From positions 2,542,001 through 2,606,000 of the forward strand of contig OX638377.1 of NCBI GenBank assembly GCA_951813615.1: DNA of 64,000 bases, in the 5' to 3' direction. This DNA is from an uncultured Latescibacterota bacterium (GTDB lineage Bacteria > Latescibacterota > UBA2968 > UBA8231). The position numbers and the translations under genes are program-made. The notes under the pieces are model-generated. The model did no database searches. It was given only the letters and a program-made list of their open reading frames with translations, and was not told where the DNA came from. Positions 17,987 to 25,776 of the stretch are shown piece after piece. Positions within the stretch are counted from its first letter, which is position 1. Every line of letters starts with the position of its first letter.

Positions 17987-19750
17987 TTACGGCAGCGGCG
18001 CTGTTTTCTCTTTATCTGCGGCGAGCGCGTATTGGGCCAGCGCATCGTCGTTGATGCCCCATGCACTGTGCCACTTGTCTCGCAACTGGAGATTGAGGAC
18101 GCGCAATTCGCGCTGCTGTTTTTCTTGGCGGGCCAAGTAGTGGGCCTTCTGTTGGCTCAAGTCGTATTCTTGCACTCGCTCGGGTCGGCGCTGCAAGACC
18201 TTGAAGATCGAAAAGGCCCTCTCTAAGGAGCGGGAGTCGCGCAAGGAAGACGGCAAGGGACTGACCAATTCAATTGGGCCTTGCAATTCCCTTTCAGGCG
18301 CGGCTAGGGCCGCATCCATCAGTTCCTTGTAAACGACCTTTTCAAATGCGCGCAGCGCGTAGAGGCCGCCGTTTTCGTCTGCGTCGCGCCGGATGCTGTG
18401 CTTGGTCGCCAGTGCGCCCATGTCGGCCCCATTGCTAATTTGCTCCAGCAACTCTTGGGCGAGCGACTCGTCGGCGACCATGATCTCTTGGATGACGATT
18501 TCCTCCGGTGCCCAGTACATCTCTGGATGCGCCTCGTAGTGGGCGCGCGCTTCCTCTTCGCTCACCGCGAAAGCCCCTTCGAGCAGTTCTTCCCACAACT
18601 CTTGGAGCAGCAGCCGCTCCTTTTCGGCTTCCACCTTCTCCTGCACCTCGGGCCGCTCGGCGTATCCACCGCGCTCAGCCGCCAAGCCCAAGAGCAGGTC
18701 TGGTGCCCCACGGCGGCGGATTCGGTCGTCGAGCACGGCGCTGTCGATTTGGGCGCGCCCCAGCCGCGTATTGTGCAGCAAATTGCTGACCTGCTGCATG
18801 GTGATGACACCGCCATCGTACTCGTAGAGCGGCGCGTCCCACTCATCGGGCGCAAGCTGCGGCGCACCGGGCTGTTGGTTCCAAGCCGCGACAAAGCGCC
18901 GCACCTGCTCTCCCACCGGGCGCAACCTGTTCTCGACCACCAGCTTGTCGATGTGCTCGCTGCGCAAGTTCTCGATTTTTTCCAGAAAGGTCGCCCGCTG
19001 GATCACCGTGCGGTACTTTTCAAAAGGCACCAATTTCTTATCGACGACCTTGGCGATCTCCCAGCCTTGGGGCGTGCGAAAGGGCTGGCTGACCTTGCCC
19101 ACGTCCAACGAGAACACGCGCTCGTACACTCGGTCTGAAACCCGGTCGAAGGCATAGTACGAATCGAACCAGCCCCCATTGGCCGCAGTTGCCTCGTCCA
19201 GCGAGTGCTTGCGCGCCATGTCCTCAAAAGTGGCTCGGCCAGCTTCGATTTCCGCGTAGATGGAATCGGCGCGGGCACGGCTGTCGAGCAGAATGTGCGC
19301 CCCGCGCACCGCGTGGCGAGCCGGATGCGCGGCAAATTTGGCTCGCAGTTCGTCTTCGGAAATCTCGATTTGCAAGCCGACCTGCTCGCGTATGTAGGCT
19401 TCGACCATAGCCTTGTGCCGGGCTAGATCCACAGCTTTGATCCACTCGGGGTTTTTGTCCAGCCCCCGCGCATACGCCTCGCGCACCATGAGCTTGATGT
19501 CGATCAAACTCATCAGATGCTTGCGGTGCTTTTCCACCCCTTGGGCTAACGAGCGGTGCTGCGATTGGATCCGGGCTTCATAGCGGCGGAATTCGCGCTC
19601 GTCGATTGGGTCGTCGCCGACTTGAGCTACGGCGGTTCCAACCACCGCTAAACCACCATTCTCTGCGACCGGAGCCGCTGGCTCTTGGGCGCAACATAAA
19701 AGGAATGCGCCGGCGGCAAGCCCGGCCCACTTTCTCGCGTTATTGATCAT
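17987..19750 (-). CDS. Lipoprotein peptidyl-prolyl isomerase with two parvulin-type (PpiC/SurA-like) domains
   Basis: 587 residues from ATG 19750; this start overlaps the stop of the upstream TPR gene by 11 bp and gives a lipoprotein signal (GAFLLCCAQ). About 141-235 is a parvulin domain (RGAHILLDSRARADSIYAEI, FEDMARKHSLDEATAANGGW, GKVSQPFRTPQGWEIAKV). About 400-525 is a second, more diverged one (IVIQEIMVADESLAQELLEQI, LATKHSIRRDADENGGLY). Helical SurA_N-like segments surround both. Expected role: periplasmic proline isomerase and chaperone for exported proteins. Its position among large secreted proteins and a predicted barrel suggests a dedicated foldase for this cluster, which is inference. 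Confidence 0.85.
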   Translation of the reverse strand: MINNARKWAGLAAGAFLLCCAQEPAAPVAENGGLAVVGTAVAQVGDDPIDEREFRRYEARIQSQHRSLAQGVEKHRKHLMSLIDIKLMVREAYARGLDKNPEWIKAVDLARHKAMVEAYIREQVGLQIEISEDELRAKFAAHPARHAVRGAHILLDSRARADSIYAEIEAGRATFEDMARKHSLDEATAANGGWFDSYYAFDRVSDRVYERVFSLDVGKVSQPFRTPQGWEIAKVVDKKLVPFEKYRTVIQRATFLEKIENLRSEHIDKLVVENRLRPVGEQVRRFVAAWNQQPGAPQLAPDEWDAPLYEYDGGVITMQQVSNLLHNTRLGRAQIDSAVLDDRIRRRGAPDLLLGLAAERGGYAERPEVQEKVEAEKERLLLQELWEELLEGAFAVSEEEARAHYEAHPEMYWAPEEIVIQEIMVADESLAQELLEQISNGADMGALATKHSIRRDADENGGLYALRAFEKVVYKELMDAALAAPERELQGPIELVSPLPSSLRDSRSLERAFSIFKVLQRRPERVQEYDLSQQKAHYLARQEKQQRELRVLNLQLRDKWHSAWGINDDALAQYALAADKEKTAPLP

Positions 19751-21128
19751 CTTTTTGCTTTCTAAGCAAGGCGTCGGCCATGCGTTTGTGTTCTTCGCTT
19801 TTGGCAATCTGCCCCAGCCGCTTATAGGCTTCGGCCAAGGCTTGGTGGGCACCGAGCCAGTTTGCGTCGAGGGCGAGGGCGCGGTTGAGCATAGTGATAG
19901 CCTCATCCGTGCGCTGCTGGTTCAAATAGACCTGCCCGAGAGCCACAAAAGCGGCTACGTGCTCGGGGTCTTGTTCGACGATCTGCTGATAGGCGGCCGC
20001 CGCTTGAGCAAAGTGGCCGGTGCGCAAGTAGATGTTACCCATGTTGTTCAGCGCCCGCACGTGCGCGGGATTGATCCGCACGGCTTGGGCGTAGTGCGGC
20101 AGGGCCACGCCGGTAAACCCCAAGCGGTTGTACATAAAACCCAAGCTGTAATGGGCTTCGGTGTCGTCTGGATCGCTGCGCAGCCGCTCGCGATAGCGCT
20201 GGATGTCCCCCTCGACCTGCTTGATCTTCTCGTAGGCAGCAAGGGATTTTTCCCCGGCTGCCTCGCGGCCCTGCCGCAGGTGGATCTGGCCCAGCAGACG
20301 GAAAGACTCGGCAAGCCCGGGTTCGATTAGAATCGCCCGGCGGAAGCGCTCGGCCGCGGCCACTAGGTCGTTTTGACTCATCTGAATCCGCCCCAATTGC
20401 AAATGCGCTTCCGCGTATGTGGTGTCCGCCGCCAGCGTGCGCTCGAAGTACCCGACGGCCCCCTCGTCATCGCCCTCTTGGAGCTTGATCTCCCCCATTG
20501 TGTAGAGTGCACGCGCGTTTTCCGGCGCTGCCACCAAAACCTGTTGCAGGGCCGCGCTGGCGTCTGCATAGCGACCCAAGCCGGCGTACACTAGCCCGAG
20601 GTTGAAGCGGGTGTGGAGGTGTTCGGGCCGCAGCGCCAAGGCGCGCTCGTATTCGTGGGCGGCGTCGCCCAACCGCCCCTGCTTGCTGTACACGGCCGCC
20701 TTGTTGCGCCGCGCTGGCGCGTACGTCGAGTCCAAGGCCAAGGCCGCGGCAAATGTGGCGTGGGCTTCGTCGTAGCGGCTCAGCTTCAGATGCACATTGC
20801 CCAAGGCGACGAGCCATTCGGGCTGATCGGATTCGAGGGCCACGGCCATTTCGTAGAATTGGGTCGCCTCTTCAGGCTGTCCCAAGGCCAGATGAATCCG
20901 GCCCAGCGTGGCCAGCACCTCGCCCGACTGCGGATGGCGCTTGCGCGCTTCCCCATACACCTTGAGCGCATCCGCGTAGCGCTTCTGCCGCAACAGGGTG
21001 CGCCCGATCAACAACGGATCTTCGACCGGAGGCGGCTGCACTACCGGCTGAGGGGACGGGGCTTCCGGCTTGGTCTCGCAGCCTACTGCCAGCGCAACGC
21101 CCAGTGCGAATGAAATCCATTTAATCAC
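19740..21128 (-). CDS. TPR-repeat lipoprotein
   Basis: 462 residues, GTG start overlapping the preceding gene's TGA (GTGA), and ending inside the start of the following foldase gene. Both junctions imply translational coupling. The signal ends LAVGC, a good lipobox. From about residue 40 to the end there are about ten TPR units (ALKVYGEARKRHPQSGEVLATLGRI and so on). TPR lipoproteins act as protein-interaction scaffolds at the periplasmic membrane face. Partners are not shown by the sequence, but the coupled UnbV protein and PPIase are candidates. Confidence 0.85.
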   Translation of the reverse strand: MIKWISFALGVALAVGCETKPEAPSPQPVVQPPPVEDPLLIGRTLLRQKRYADALKVYGEARKRHPQSGEVLATLGRIHLALGQPEEATQFYEMAVALESDQPEWLVALGNVHLKLSRYDEAHATFAAALALDSTYAPARRNKAAVYSKQGRLGDAAHEYERALALRPEHLHTRFNLGLVYAGLGRYADASAALQQVLVAAPENARALYTMGEIKLQEGDDEGAVGYFERTLAADTTYAEAHLQLGRIQMSQNDLVAAAERFRRAILIEPGLAESFRLLGQIHLRQGREAAGEKSLAAYEKIKQVEGDIQRYRERLRSDPDDTEAHYSLGFMYNRLGFTGVALPHYAQAVRINPAHVRALNNMGNIYLRTGHFAQAAAAYQQIVEQDPEHVAAFVALGQVYLNQQRTDEAITMLNRALALDANWLGAHQALAEAYKRLGQIAKSEEHKRMADALLRKQKDDQ

Positions 21129-22762
21129 CGACTCGTATCCTCCTCTATGGTCACGTATTGCCGCCGGGGTAGGGCCTCCACAACTTGGACGACACCGGAT
21201 GGCCAGCGAATCTCAACTCGCTCGGCGACCTCGGCGGTGCCAAGGCCAAAGAGCACGCGAGGGTCGTTCGACGACAGATAGCTCGCATTGCGGCGGACCT
21301 CGCGCACGAGCGTGCGGTCGCCGGTCATCAGCGCGATTCGCGCCCCTATGGCGTCGCGATTGCTCTCCGCACCCCGCAACCTGAGTCCCAACCATCCACC
21401 GCCATCTACGTCGTTGCGCAACAGAGCCGGACGCTCGTTGGAGTTGTTTACCGCAAGATCCAAATCGCCGTCGCTGTCGATGTCGCCGAAGGCAACTCCG
21501 CGACTAACCTGCACCAACGCTAAACCTGGGCCGAAATCGCCGTGCTCTACAAAGGCACCCGCGCCGTTGTTCTCAAGGAGCTGATTGCGCTGCGCGTACT
21601 CAGCCGCTCGATCGACCTTTTTTACGTTATCGTACACGTGGCCATTGGCGACGAACAGGTCGAGATCGCCGTCGTTGTCGCAGTCGAAAAACCCCGTGCC
21701 AAACCCGAGGAAGGCCATGCTTGCGCGGGTGATACCCGACGTCACGGTCGCGTCGGCAAAGAATCCCCCACCCAAGTTGCTGTACAGGGTGTTGCTCTCC
21801 CACTGGAAGTTGGTCACGAACAAATCCAAATCCCCGTCGCCGTCTGCATCGGCCATGTCAACGCCCATCCCAGCTTCGGCAACTCCCTCTCCGTTGAGGC
21901 TGGTACCGCTGGCAAGCCCCCGATCGACAAAGCGCGCGCCGTCGTTGCGATAGAGCATGTTGGGCACGAGGTCGTTGGCCAAATACAGATCGGGATCGCC
22001 GTCTTGGTCGTAGTCGCCAAAAACGACCCCCAACTCCTTGCCGGCCGTGCTGGCGAGGCCGAAGGCCTCCGTGCGGTCGGCAAAAACCCAACCGCCCGCG
22101 CGGCCCTCGTTGATGTAGAGACGATCAACTTGGCCGTCGAACTTGCGCGGATCGCAGTAGAGCCGCTCCTCGCTGTTGCCGATCCGGCACACGAGCGGAT
22201 CTTTGATCGGGTAGTCGAGGTAGTTGCCAACGAATAGATCTAAATCTCCGTCGAGATCCACATCGGCAAAGGCCGCGCTCGTCCCCCATCCCGGGCAACC
22301 CACGCCGGCTGTAGCCGTAGCGTCGGCAAAGCGACCCTCTCCGCGATTGTGGAAGAGCGCGTTGGGGCCAAAATTGGTGACGTAGAGGTCGGCCCAGCCG
22401 TCGTTGTCGTAGTCGCCAACGGCCGCGCCCATGCCGTAGCCGCGATCGCCGACGCCGGCCTGCACCGTCTGCTCTGAGAAGCGGCCCGCACCTTCGTTGC
22501 GGAAAAGCGCGTTGGCCGCTTCAGGCGGGTTTGATAGCTGGGGCAGCCGCCCGGAGTTGACCAAGTAGAGGTCGAGCGCGCCATCGCCATCGAAATCCAG
22601 AAACGCGGCCCCAGAGCCGTAGGTCTCGGGCAAGTAGCGTGCACCGGTCGCGCCGCTGCGGTGGACAAAATCGACCCCAGCAGATTGCGCGATATCGACA
22701 AAATGCGATTCCGCCGCGGCATTGCAACAAAGCAGCAGGGCCATTCCGTAGTGCGCCTTCAC
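21125..22762 (-). CDS. Secreted CRTAC1-type protein: FG-GAP/VCBS repeats and UnbV/ASPIC domain
   Basis: 545 residues, GTG start in a GTGA overlap with the upstream paralogue. Signal peptide about 1-18. The calcium-loop repeats run through most of the protein (DFDGDGALDLYLVN, DYDNDGWADLYVTN, DVDLDGDLDLFVGN, DYDQDGDPDLYLAN, DADGDGDLDLFVTN, DCDNDGDLDLFVAN, DIDSDGDLDLAVNN). About 450-540 is UnbV/ASPIC (LGLRLRGAESNRDAIGARI, RWPSGVVQVVE). The family forms a calcium-bound seven-bladed propeller and is exported. Specific function unknown. Together with the next gene it forms a tandem pair flanked by TPR lipoproteins. Confidence 0.87.
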   Translation of the reverse strand: MKAHYGMALLLCCNAAAESHFVDIAQSAGVDFVHRSGATGARYLPETYGSGAAFLDFDGDGALDLYLVNSGRLPQLSNPPEAANALFRNEGAGRFSEQTVQAGVGDRGYGMGAAVGDYDNDGWADLYVTNFGPNALFHNRGEGRFADATATAGVGCPGWGTSAAFADVDLDGDLDLFVGNYLDYPIKDPLVCRIGNSEERLYCDPRKFDGQVDRLYINEGRAGGWVFADRTEAFGLASTAGKELGVVFGDYDQDGDPDLYLANDLVPNMLYRNDGARFVDRGLASGTSLNGEGVAEAGMGVDMADADGDGDLDLFVTNFQWESNTLYSNLGGGFFADATVTSGITRASMAFLGFGTGFFDCDNDGDLDLFVANGHVYDNVKKVDRAAEYAQRNQLLENNGAGAFVEHGDFGPGLALVQVSRGVAFGDIDSDGDLDLAVNNSNERPALLRNDVDGGGWLGLRLRGAESNRDAIGARIALMTGDRTLVREVRRNASYLSSNDPRVLFGLGTAEVAERVEIRWPSGVVQVVEALPRRQYVTIEEDTSR

Positions 22763-24453
22763 GGCCCCGGCCTCGGCACTGGCCCAAATCCCTCGGCGAC
22801 GAGCCCCGCGCCGCGTTGGATGGTAATCAGCCGATTTCCCGCTATCCCGTCAATGCGCTCTTCCACCCCATCGGGCCAGCGCACCACGAGGGAATCGGCT
22901 TCGGTCGCCGCCCCCAAGCCGAAGTGCAGCCGCAGGTCGTTTTGCGACAGGTAGCCCGTGCCCGCGCGCACCTCCCGCATCTGGACCTCACCGCCCACCG
23001 CTACCGCCACCCGCGCACCAATGGCGTCTGTATTGCCCTCGGTGCCGAGCAGCCGCACCATCAGATAGTTGTGGCGATTGCCCCCGTCGTTGCGCAGTAA
23101 AGTCGGTGTGTCGTCGATATTGACCACCACAATGTCTAAGTCGCCGTCGTTGTCCAAATCGCCGAAGGCCGAGCCGCGACTCGACTTTTCTACCGCTAGG
23201 CCTGGCCCCGATGCTGCGCCGATCTCGACAAATGCGCCATCTCGATTCTCAAACAGGTGATTGCGCTGGGCGTAGCGGGTCCCCAAGTCGCGGCGGTCAA
23301 CGGCCGGGTACACGTGGCCGTTGGCGACGAACAGGTCGTCGTCGCCGTCGTTGTCGTAATCGAAAAAACCCGTCCCCCACCCCAAGGAACTAATGCTCGC
23401 GCGGCCCAGGGTCGAGCTGAAACTGGCGTCAATAAAAAATCCCCGGCCATTGTTCTCGTAAAGCGAGTTGTTGTCGTGCGAAAAATTGGTGACGAAGAGG
23501 TCGAAATCACCGTCGCGATCGTAGTCACCGGCCGCCAAGCCCATGCCGCCCTGTTCGCGGCCATCCTCGCTGTATGCAGTCGCCGACAAGAGCGATACGT
23601 CCGCAAAGGCACCCCGGTCGTTGCGGTAGAGCACATTCGGCGTCGAATCATTGGCAATGTAGATGTCCAAGTCGCCGTCCTCGTCCCAGTCGCCGGCCAG
23701 CGCGGCAAAACCATAGTACTCGTAGTCGGCAATGCCAAATGCCTCGCTGGCGTCGGTAAAAGTCCAACCCGCGTTAGGGCCGTCGTTGCGATAGAATTGA
23801 TCTCGCTCGCCCGGCATCCCGCGCGGACCGCAGAATACGTCGATCCCACGCCAAGTGCAATAGCTCGGATCGACCGGGCGAAACGCCGGGTCAAAGTCGA
23901 TGTAATTAGCCAAGTAAAAGTCCAAGTCGCCGTCTAGGTCGTAGTCGCCGAAGGCCGCTGACGAGCTCCAGCCGCTAAAGTCTACGCCCCGCTCGGCTGC
24001 CACATCGACAAACGTGCCGTCGCCCTCGTTTTCGTACAGGGCATTGGGCCCGTAGTTGGCCAAGTACAGATCGGGCCACCCATCGGCATTGTAGTCGGCT
24101 GCTGTGGCTCCCATGCCCCAGCCCACGTGTGCGACGCCAGCCGCTCGGCCAACGCCGGTGAAGCGCCAAGCGCCGTCGTTGCGGTACAGCTCGGCCCGGG
24201 GTTCGCGGCCTGGGGCATATCTGGCAAGGCGCGAGCCGTTGACAATGAATATATCCACGTCTCCGTCTAGATCGTAGTCCAAAAGGGCCGTCCCGCCCGT
24301 GTTGCATTCGACGATGTGCTCTTTTTGCGGCGTCCCAGATACGGTGCGCAATTGGACTCCCGCTTCGGCGGCTACATCGACGAAACCGGGCCGTGGCTCC
24401 TCGCCCTCGCACCCTGCTAATACCCAAATTGCGGACAGTACAAACCACCGCAT
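22759..24453 (-). CDS. CRTAC1-type lipoprotein: FG-GAP/VCBS repeats and UnbV/ASPIC domain
   Basis: 564 residues. The lipoprotein signal ends VLAGC. Calcium-loop repeats such as DYDLDGDVDIFIVNG, DYNADGWPDLYLANYG, DYDLDGDLDFYLANY, DWDEDGDLDIYIAND, DYDRDGDFDLFVTNF, DYDNDGDDDLFVANG and DLDNDGDLDIVVVN build a propeller. UnbV/ASPIC lies at about 465-550 (YLMVRLLGTEGNTDAIGARV, RWPDGVEERI). It is a paralogue of the next gene, which it overlaps by GTGA. It starts 1 bp after the upstream TPR gene's stop, so the TPR-UnbV-UnbV-TPR-PPIase block is one transcriptional unit. Confidence 0.87.
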   Translation of the reverse strand: MRWFVLSAIWVLAGCEGEEPRPGFVDVAAEAGVQLRTVSGTPQKEHIVECNTGGTALLDYDLDGDVDIFIVNGSRLARYAPGREPRAELYRNDGAWRFTGVGRAAGVAHVGWGMGATAADYNADGWPDLYLANYGPNALYENEGDGTFVDVAAERGVDFSGWSSSAAFGDYDLDGDLDFYLANYIDFDPAFRPVDPSYCTWRGIDVFCGPRGMPGERDQFYRNDGPNAGWTFTDASEAFGIADYEYYGFAALAGDWDEDGDLDIYIANDSTPNVLYRNDRGAFADVSLLSATAYSEDGREQGGMGLAAGDYDRDGDFDLFVTNFSHDNNSLYENNGRGFFIDASFSSTLGRASISSLGWGTGFFDYDNDGDDDLFVANGHVYPAVDRRDLGTRYAQRNHLFENRDGAFVEIGAASGPGLAVEKSSRGSAFGDLDNDGDLDIVVVNIDDTPTLLRNDGGNRHNYLMVRLLGTEGNTDAIGARVAVAVGGEVQMREVRAGTGYLSQNDLRLHFGLGAATEADSLVVRWPDGVEERIDGIAGNRLITIQRGAGLVAEGFGPVPRPGP

Positions 24454-24454
24454 T

Positions 24455-25699
24455 TTATGGCTGTACCCTCAATGTTGCGGCCTCAGCGCGAGCCGCACGG
24501 CCTTCTGCTACGTGGCCCTGCTGAATCAACGCAGTGCCCAAGCCATCGAGGGCTGAGGCCATGCTCCCGTCGAGGGCCAAGGCGCGGCGAAATGCGACGA
24601 TCGCCTCCGCGTACTCGCCGAGGGCCAAGCTGTTGTTGCCTATGTTTTCAAAGGCCAACGCGTAGTCGGGCTTGTGGCGGACTGCGCGCAGCAAAAAGGG
24701 GCGGGCGACCGCGTGTTGTTCTTGCAGCGAGTAGATCACTCCGATGTTGTGGCTGGCCTCCGCGTACGTGGAATCGAGAGCCAAGGCAGCCTCAAACTGC
24801 TCGAGTGCCGCCGCCAACTCCTTCCTACGCAAATAGACTAGTCCCAAGTTAAAATGCGTGGCCACCTGCTTGTCACCCGCCAGCGGCACAGCCTGGCGAT
24901 AGAGCAAGCGGCGGTAGTGATCCTCGTCCATCGTCGCGCTACTCAACTGCTGAAAAAGCTCGATCATCCGCGCCCCCTCGGCGTCGCGGCCCGTGCGCGC
25001 ATAGAGCGTGCCCAAGCTGTAATAGGCCGAGGTGTAGCCCGGATCTGCGGCAATGGTCTGCTCCATCGCCGCCGTGGCCTGTGGATCGTCCTGCAAGCGC
25101 AAGTACACCAGCGCCAAATAGTAGTGGGCGTGTGCCAAGCTGGGGTCGAGTTCAATTGCCTTCAGCAGCGCGGTCTTGGCATTTTCATTGTCCCCGCGCG
25201 AGCACAGCACAAAGCCCAACACGAAGTGCCCATAGCCGCTCTGTCCAGCCAGTTGCAGCCCCTCCTCTGCTGTTGCAAGCGCCTTTTCATACCCGTCGCC
25301 GCGCTCGTTGTACAGCAGCGCCAAGGCCCAGTACACCTCGGCAAAAGCCGGTGATTTTTCAAGAGCATGCAAGAAGGCAGTGATGGCCGCGCTCTTTTGG
25401 TGCTCTTTGGCGAGGGCAACGCCGAGGTAGTAGTGGGCATCCGCATCATCGGGCGCAATCGCTACCAGTTCGGACAGCACGTCAACAGCGCGGCGCGTGC
25501 GATCCTTTTGCAGGTAGAGCCACCCCAAGGCCAAGAGTATCTCTGGGTCGGCGGGATTTTGCTCGTAGGCGCGCTGGTAGAATGCAAGGGGCTGGGACGC
25601 GGCGGGCTTTTTGAGGACGTGGCGCTCTGGGGCAGAACAGCCGATCTCTCCGAGGAGGGCGACTAGCCCTATCCACACCACGGCAAGACACATGTCCAT
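24455..25699 (-). CDS. TPR-repeat lipoprotein
   Basis: 414 residues from ATG 25699. An upstream in-frame start exists, but it would put the coding region into the strong hairpin at 25713-25752 and ahead of the membrane signal, so I rejected it. The signal ends LLGEIGC, an imperfect lipobox (Glu at -3). About ten TPR units fill the rest (LALGWLYLQKDRTRRAVDVL; HYYLGVALAKEHQKSAAITAF; others). Likely a periplasmic scaffold coupled to the UnbV lipoprotein that follows. Confidence 0.8.
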   Translation of the reverse strand: MDMCLAVVWIGLVALLGEIGCSAPERHVLKKPAASQPLAFYQRAYEQNPADPEILLALGWLYLQKDRTRRAVDVLSELVAIAPDDADAHYYLGVALAKEHQKSAAITAFLHALEKSPAFAEVYWALALLYNERGDGYEKALATAEEGLQLAGQSGYGHFVLGFVLCSRGDNENAKTALLKAIELDPSLAHAHYYLALVYLRLQDDPQATAAMEQTIAADPGYTSAYYSLGTLYARTGRDAEGARMIELFQQLSSATMDEDHYRRLLYRQAVPLAGDKQVATHFNLGLVYLRRKELAAALEQFEAALALDSTYAEASHNIGVIYSLQEQHAVARPFLLRAVRHKPDYALAFENIGNNSLALGEYAEAIVAFRRALALDGSMASALDGLGTALIQQGHVAEGRAARAEAATLRVQP

Positions 25700-25712
25700 G
25701 TTGTTAGGCAGT

Positions 25713-25752
25713 AAAGCGCCCGGCATCTCCGCTAGAGATCGCCGGGCGCTTT
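25713..25752 (-). terminator. Strong hairpin between the predicted barrel gene and the TPR gene
   Basis: Perfect 12-bp arms (AAAGCGCCCGGC at 25713-25724 and its complement at 25741-25752). The intervening 16 bases contain a further ATCTC/GAGAT pairing, so the stem is about 17 bp with one bulged base. It lies 24 bp after the stop of the 876-residue gene and just before the TPR gene. There is no long U-tract, so it could also be an mRNA-stabilising or attenuating hairpin. Confidence 0.6.
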
Positions 25753-25776
25753 GGATCCACAGAGAAATAGCAGCTC

